NCBI GenBank assembly: GCA_023428645.1
Contig: JAEYXD010000187.1
Coordinates: forward strand, 1 to 18,904
Direction of reading: 5' to 3'
Source of the DNA: Pseudomonadota bacterium
GTDB taxonomy: Bacteria; Pseudomonadota; Gammaproteobacteria; Steroidobacterales; Steroidobacteraceae
DNA length: 18,904 nt
In this document: positions 15,401 to 18,904 of the stretch, one piece after another
Layout: every line of letters begins with the position of its first letter
Position numbering within the stretch: position 1 is the first letter of the stretch
Translations under genes and position numbers: made by a program
The notes under the pieces: generated by a model
Database searches by the model: none
Told to the model about the DNA's origin: nothing
Seen by the model: only the letters and a program-made list of their open reading frames with translations

Positions 15401-17889
15401 ATATCACCTGGTCATCTTTCGCTTGGCGCTCGCGGGTCGGTTTTCGGCTGGCCTGCGGCGATCCGCTCGAAGAAGTCGAAGCAGAAGCAGAGCGGAGTCT
15501 CGCCTTCGCCCGCAAGGCGAAGTTTCAGTTGGCGGTCGACATGATCGTGGTGCAGCTGCGCATGATTCGCATGCTCCGCGGTCGGCTGCCGACGTTTGGC
15601 ACCTTCAACGATCACGACTTCGATGAAGCGAGCTTCGAGTCGCGACTCATCGCCGATCCAATGCCGCGGCACGATGGGACGAAGTACTTGATCGAGAAGG
15701 TGCAAGCACGCTTCCACGCCGATGACCCGGCAGCTGGGCTCGAGGCGGCAGGCTGGCTTGCGACTCGTCCCGAAGGTGTCATGCCGTCGATCGAGCACGC
15801 GCAACTCATTTTTTTTGCGGCGCTTTCACACGCAGCATGTTTCGGCGCAGGTTCGCCGGAGAAATCGCAACAGCATCTGAGCGCGGCAAAGGAGCATCAC
15901 GATCAGTTGGTGCTTTGGGCACAGGATTGTCCCGCGAACTTCCGCAACTGTGCTTCGCTGGTGGGTGCGGAAGTCGCACGAATCGAAGGACGGGTGTTGG
16001 ATGCAGAGTCGCTCTACGAAGATGCGATCTGCCATGCGCGTGAGCAGGGGTTCGTGCAGAACGAAGGGGTGGCCCAGGAGCTTGCCGCGCGCTTCTATTC
16101 CGCGCGAGGACTCGAGACGATTGCCAATGCATATCTGCTGGCTGCGCGTGCCTGCTATGTGCGATGGGGCGCGGAGGGCAAGGTTCGACACTTCGATCGA
16201 AATTATCCCCACGTATCCTCATTGCTGGAGACCGCGTCCAGACAACGCATGGACACGCAGGTCGAGCACCTCGATCTCGCCACTGTCGAAAAGGTATCCC
16301 AGACCGTTTCCGGTGAAATCCAGTTCGACAGGCTCATCGAGATCCTGATGAAGACAGCACTCGAGCATGCGGGTGCCGAGCGCGGATTGTTGATTCTGCC
16401 CCGTGGCGAGAACATGTGGATAGAGGCCGAGGCCACGACCACCGCCGAGGCATTCGAGGTGCGGCGGCCGAGAAAGCTGCGCGTGGACGCGTCGATCTTA
16501 CCTGCCTCTGTATTTCATTACGTCACCCGGACGCGCGAAACGGTTCTGCTCCACGATGCTCGGCAGCAGGAACCATTTTCCGCCGATGAGTACGTGCGCC
16601 GACGCGCGAGTCGATCCATCCTCTGCCTGCCGCTTATCAAACAGACTGAATTGATGGGCGTGCTGTATCTAGAGAACAATCTCGCAACGCACGCTTTCAC
16701 GCCCGCGCGGATTGCTGCGCTCAGAGTGCTCGCATCACAGGCGGCAACCTCATTGGAGAACGCGCGCCTGTACACCAAGCTGCAGACGGCAGACGCGTTT
16801 CTTTCCGAAGCCCAGCGCCTGAGTCGTACCGGCAGCTTCGGCTGGAGCCCGAACGAAAACGAGATGGTGTTTTCTACAGAGACGTTTCGCATCCTTGAGC
16901 AGCCTGCTGACGTCGAGCCGTCGCTGCAGCTGCTGTTACAGCGAGTCCATCCTGATGACCTGCAGCGTGTGCGGGACGTCCTGGAAACTGCGTCCAGCGG
17001 CAAGCGGGATTTCGAGATGGAGCATCGCCTGGTGATGCCGGATGGTTCCCTAAGGCACGTTCACGTCGTGGCTCATGCGACTCCCGATGAGAACGTGGAA
17101 CCGCGCTTCGTCGGGGCGGTCATGGATGTCACCACATTTCGAGAAGCCCAGGATCGGTTGAGTAAGGCGCAAGCGGAGCTCGCAGACGTCGGCCGTCAGG
17201 CAGAGTTCGGCGAATTCGCCTCGATGATTGCGCACGAGATCAAGCAGCCACTGGCAGCTATCGTGACCAACATCAGCACGTGCCAATTGAGCCTTGCCAA
17301 GGACCAGCCGGACCGTGAGAGGCTGCGCTCGATTCTCGATCGGATCGCCCGCAATGCGCATCGCGCTGCAGATGTCATCCGCAGCATTCACGCGCGAGCG
17401 AAGAAATCTCCATCGCAAATGATCCGAATCGATCTGAATCGGTTGATCGAGGAGACCTTGGAACTGCTGCAATCCGAGTTGCAGCGACGCGCGGTCGCGC
17501 TCGAGGTCCGGCTGTCGGCGGCTCCTGCATGGGTCGACGGCGATCCGACTCAGGTGCAGCAGGTACTGGTGAACCTGGTGACGAATGCGATCGAGGCCAT
17601 CGAAAGCGGCAACTGCTCGGCGAGGTTAGTACGGCTTGTTAGCGAGCACTCGCTGGAAGGTACTGTCGAAATTGCAGTGGAGGATTCCGGTCCGGGCGTC
17701 GATGCGGCGGTATTGAGCCGAATCTTTGATCCCATGTTTACGACCAAGCCGCAAGGCATGGGCCTGGGGCTCGCGATCTGCCGCTCTATTGTCGAGAGCC
17801 ACGGCGGACAGCTGTGGGTTTCGCCCAATCCGCGAGGCGGTAGCGTTTTTCGGTTCACTCTCCCGGCGCGAACATCAGGTGTTCCGTGA
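12412..17889 (+). CDS. Trifunctional sensor K2: Ser/Thr-kinase-like domain, AAA/STAND-type ATPase, GAF, PAS, histidine kinase
   Basis: This 1825-residue paralogue of K1 is co-linear with it throughout. Residues 8-265 are protein-kinase-like, with HKDIKPQN (H118, D120) and APE (167-169) but MGFG (G139-F140-G141) instead of DFG, and no beta-3 lysine is seen. The ATPase begins at LYGRERE (291-297), with Walker A GYAGTGKS (321-328) and Walker B LFLDDLQW (D451/D452). A long helical region follows to about 1270. Then come GAF (1295-1455), PAS (1463-1580, GSFGWSP and HPDD), HisKA with H1608 in HEIKQP, and HATPase with N1725, DSGPG (D1758) and GMGLGL. The ATG lacks a good ribosome site and lies nine bases after the receptor stop, so it may rely on translational coupling. 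No partner regulator is adjacent; the pair at 805-1870 is the obvious candidate. The two kinases probably differ in ligand, as their GAF and PAS regions diverge most. Confidence 0.93.
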   Translation: MILSGQASLLLRSGEISLYRRASSGASVLFAMAENASPACLKRLEQEYALRDELHSTWAARPVHLSRDAGRVTMTLEDPGGEPLDRVLKGPTDPGIVLRIALGLARTLQHLHERGIIHKDIKPQNILVNVASGDTWLMGFGIASRATREQQSPEALEVIAGTLAYMAPEQTGRMNRSVDSRSDLYSFGIILYELLTGVLPYAASDPLEWVHCHIARLATPPAKRNPSVPAQLSAITMKLMAKTAEERYQTAGGVEADLRACLRQWQSSGSIDAFPLGMHDAAGRLVMPEKLYGREREIDQLLAAFDRVVTHGAAEFVLVSGYAGTGKSAIVNELHKALAPSRGLFAAGKFDQYKRDIPYATLGQAFQTLVRSLLAKNETDLKRWRSELQQTLGANAQLVINLVPELELVIGAQPAVTDLSAQDAKHRFQSVLQAFLSVFARKEHPLALFLDDLQWIDGATLELLEHLATQSQLRYLILIGAYRDNEMDATHPLVHARQIIRNSSVRLQEIVLTPLSIFDIQQLLVDCLRSEPARAASLAHLIHTKTAGNPFFAMQFIASLAEEGMLTFDRTPCRWAWDEDRIHAKGYSDNVADLMVAKLKRQPPASQKALQQLACLGSIVELDELAALYAGAVEQVHGDLREAVRAGLVLPSKRAYAFLHDRVQEAAYLSIPAEKRAAMHLRIGRGLLAGSSQAQIEENIFEIVSQLNRGSSLITERQERARVAELNLIAGKRAKASVAHAAALTYFSAGLAMLSNDDWERRYRLMFDLQLNRAQCEFLTGEVTAAEEHLDTLSAHAADLTDLAAVILIQVNLQTLQGQAERAVATCLGYLQRLGIVWSAHPSDAEIQEEYQHLRRLIGVEPVERFIDLPRMVDPQWLRVALILGALSVSANMLDTRLMDRVILRIAVTSLKHGICDESCVAFGHLGMILGPRFGDYRTGYRFGQLSIDLIDKLRLERFKARIYTSFATFVTPFVSHVREGYLLARRACDVGPHTHDITWSSFAWRSRVGFRLACGDPLEEVEAEAERSLAFARKAKFQLAVDMIVVQLRMIRMLRGRLPTFGTFNDHDFDEASFESRLIADPMPRHDGTKYLIEKVQARFHADDPAAGLEAAGWLATRPEGVMPSIEHAQLIFFAALSHAACFGAGSPEKSQQHLSAAKEHHDQLVLWAQDCPANFRNCASLVGAEVARIEGRVLDAESLYEDAICHAREQGFVQNEGVAQELAARFYSARGLETIANAYLLAARACYVRWGAEGKVRHFDRNYPHVSSLLETASRQRMDTQVEHLDLATVEKVSQTVSGEIQFDRLIEILMKTALEHAGAERGLLILPRGENMWIEAEATTTAEAFEVRRPRKLRVDASILPASVFHYVTRTRETVLLHDARQQEPFSADEYVRRRASRSILCLPLIKQTELMGVLYLENNLATHAFTPARIAALRVLASQAATSLENARLYTKLQTADAFLSEAQRLSRTGSFGWSPNENEMVFSTETFRILEQPADVEPSLQLLLQRVHPDDLQRVRDVLETASSGKRDFEMEHRLVMPDGSLRHVHVVAHATPDENVEPRFVGAVMDVTTFREAQDRLSKAQAELADVGRQAEFGEFASMIAHEIKQPLAAIVTNISTCQLSLAKDQPDRERLRSILDRIARNAHRAADVIRSIHARAKKSPSQMIRIDLNRLIEETLELLQSELQRRAVALEVRLSAAPAWVDGDPTQVQQVLVNLVTNAIEAIESGNCSARLVRLVSEHSLEGTVEIAVEDSGPGVDAAVLSRIFDPMFTTKPQGMGLGLAICRSIVESHGGQLWVSPNPRGGSVFRFTLPARTSGVP

Positions 17890-18354
17890 CTCTGAGGTAA
17901 AGACACTCGGTTCAAGTGAACATTGAATTTGCAGCCAGCGATACTTCCGGTGATGGAAACGGACGACCCTTAACCTGGAATTCCGCTGTGCGCAGAACCT
18001 CAGATCAGGTTAACCAATGCTGATAGTGCCTCGACTATTACGTTGGGAGGGATCTTTGGTACTGAGACGAAGAGCGGCTCGTTCACCACCGGGCAATACA
18101 TCGTTCCGGTGACTGCAACGGCGGATCAGTTGCGGTTGCCCTCTGGCTTCACAGACGATGGTAGCGCGCTCGATCGGGAGATCAGCTGCCGGTTCAAGGC
18201 AAAATTTTGTCTCACGATTTCACCGCCGAAGTCCTAGCGACAGGTCCGACCTGATCCGAGGAGAGGCAATCGCTGCCGCGCTGCAATCGCAAAAGTTGGA
18301 GGGCCTTGGCCGTGGTAGTCGGACTCCACTGATCCGGCGGGGCCTGCTCGGATC

Positions 18355-18377
18355 GCCCCTCGTGTACCCAGAGGGGC
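18355..18377 (+). repeat. Short hairpin, GCCCCTC / GAGGGGC
   Basis: A 7-bp perfect stem encloses the nine-base loop GTGTACCCA. A short T4 occurs eight bases later (CAATCCCTTTT), so terminator function for the K2 transcript is possible but weak. It lies about 465 bases past the K2 stop. Confidence 0.35.
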
Positions 18378-18430
18378 AATCCCTTTTAGTCGTGAGGTCT
18401 CAAACCCGGGCGGAGCATCATTTCTGGCAC

Positions 18431-18484
18431 ACTCAGTGCCTCAAACTTGCACTTAGGCACACACGCCAACGCTGAGTATTTTTG
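18431..18484 (+). terminator. Possible terminator-like nested hairpin with T-run
   Basis: ACTCAG at 18431-18436 pairs with CTGAGT at 18472-18477. An overlapping inner pair is GTGCCT (18436-18441) with AGGCAC (18455-18460). ATTTTT follows at 18478-18483. The T-run right after a stem is the feature of rho-independent terminators, but the stem is interrupted and not GC-rich, and it lies far from the K2 stop, so this is uncertain. Confidence 0.25.
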
Positions 18485-18525
18485 TGTCCCTTGGATGCAT
18501 TTGCACGGATTCGAGCATCGCCGGC

Positions 18526-18571
18526 ACTTTCAATCCGCTGGTCGAGGGTTCGAATCCCTCCCGACCCACCA
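18526..18571 (+). pseudogene. 3' fragment of a tRNA-Lys gene (anticodon loop to CCA), candidate attachment site
   Basis: From ACTTTCAATCCGC onward the sequence follows a gammaproteobacterial tRNA-Lys: variable region TGGTCG, T-arm GAGGG-TTCGAAT-CCCTC, then acceptor strand CCGACCC and ACCA. The bases upstream do not supply the matching acceptor strand (GGGTCGG), D-arm or the 5' anticodon stem (GCGGA expected, CGGCA seen). The loop reads TTC where tRNA-Lys has TTT. It is therefore not a functional tRNA. A 3' tRNA end without its 5' part is the usual trace of tyrosine-integrase insertion. No integrase lies in the window. Confidence 0.6.
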
Positions 18572-18624
18572 TTTAGTCAACCTGCCGCCCGTCGAAATCT
18601 TCGTGCGCGAGGCACGACCGTCAC

Positions 18625-18904
18625 TCATCTTTCCAGGCTGGCGACTTCCAAAGGTTCTCTTTGGGTTGCATCGGCGGCGGCTCGCTTGTTCGTGAACGTG
18701 TGCTTGAGCGATAGGAAGAATCGCTCGAACGTCGCGAAGCTGATTTCAGCGGCGACGTAGGTCAGGACACAGCCGATCAGCCAAAGCACCCACGGATTCT
18801 CGAGGCCGGCCACAGGGCCAACCTTTGCGCTGAAATTGAATGCGAGCATGTGCATGAGGTACATGCCGTAGCTCACGATGCCGATACGAACCATCGGCTT
18901 CCAC
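18625..18904 (-). CDS. Acyltransferase-3 family membrane protein, C-terminal part only
   Basis: The reverse strand is open from the right edge to a TGA at 18625-18627. It begins within WKPMVRIGIVSYGMYLMH, the 'G-I-S-Y-G-x-Y-L-x-H' motif near the end of OafA/YrhL-type O-acyltransferases. Two hydrophobic helices follow (around LAFNFSAKVGPVAG and NPWVLWLIGCVLTYVAA), then SFATFERFFLSLK and a basic cytoplasmic tail of about 25 residues. Family members acylate sugars, lipids or antibiotics at the inner membrane. The in-frame ATG at 18892-18894 is internal; the true start lies beyond the window. It is leftward, convergent with the K2 operon, and probably outside the regulon. Confidence 0.85.
   Translation of the reverse strand, partial: WKPMVRIGIVSYGMYLMHMLAFNFSAKVGPVAGLENPWVLWLIGCVLTYVAAEISFATFERFFLSLKHTFTNKRAAADATQREPLEVASLER

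Larger units (their letters stand above)
17890..18624. other. 735-base region without a convincing gene; possible island end
   Basis: No operator copies were found here. It contains a 12-bp palindrome GTTCAAGTGAAC (17910-17921), a hairpin GCCCCTC/GAGGGGC (18355-18377), a nested inverted repeat ending in a T-run (18431-18484) and a tRNA-Lys 3' fragment (18526-18571). A frame open from 17974 to 18237 includes NADSASTITLGGIFGTETKS and might be a fragment of a lost surface or phage-type protein, but it has no ATG and no ribosome site. A 105-codon plus frame over 18158-18475 has no supportive features. The mixture suits the decayed edge of an inserted segment. Confidence 0.45.

Noticed and set aside
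18158..18475. 105-codon plus-strand frame
   Set aside because: It has no ribosome site, basic low-information translation, and overlaps hairpins in a decayed region.
18496..18571. Complete tRNA gene
   Set aside because: The 5' acceptor strand, D-arm and 5' anticodon stem needed to pair with the good 3' half are absent, so only a remnant is called.

Overview
The window looks like an accessory catabolic or uptake locus from a GC-rich Gram-negative proteobacterium. An outer-membrane TonB-dependent receptor, a sphingomonad/Steroidobacter-style MFS carrier and a tRNA-Lys 3' remnant of gammaproteobacterial type suggest a Steroidobacter-like gammaproteobacterium. That assignment is inference, not proof.

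Layout. The left half is transcribed leftward. It holds a DJ-1/PfpI-type protein cut by the left edge (1-377), a 427-base gap, a FixJ/TodT-type DNA-binding response regulator (805-1425), a receiver-only response regulator (1490-1870), a 192-base gap, and a giant trifunctional kinase, here K1 (2063-7615, possibly from 7738). The right half is transcribed rightward. It holds an unrecognised LolA-like protein (8058-8783), then an MFS transporter (8876-10177), a TonB-dependent receptor (10201-12402) and a second giant trifunctional kinase, K2 (12412-17889), which form a tight operon. Next come about 730 bases without a convincing gene, containing a 46-base tRNA-Lys 3' fragment (18526-18571). The 3' end of an acyltransferase-3 membrane protein (18625-18904, leftward) enters from the right edge.

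What ties it together. A near-perfect 14-bp palindrome, consensus GAYACC-WW-GGTRTC, occurs in every regulatory gap of the locus: 439-470 before the DJ-1-like gene, 2016-2029 before the two response regulators, 7759-7788, 7880-7893 and 7973-7986 between K1 and the LolA-like gene, and a perfect copy at 8805-8818 before the MFS operon. Its ACC-N2-GGT core resembles the box bound by the StyR/TodT response regulators, and the regulator at 805-1425 belongs to that family. The simplest model is a self-contained signal and uptake regulon. Two paralogous kinase-ATPase-GAF-PAS-histidine kinase sensors, one cotranscribed with the transporters, would feed two receivers. The DNA-binding receiver would then activate the sensors, the regulators, the transporters, the LolA-like protein and the DJ-1-like protein through the shared operator. 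The substrate cannot be read from the sequence. No transposase, integrase or CRISPR array was seen.
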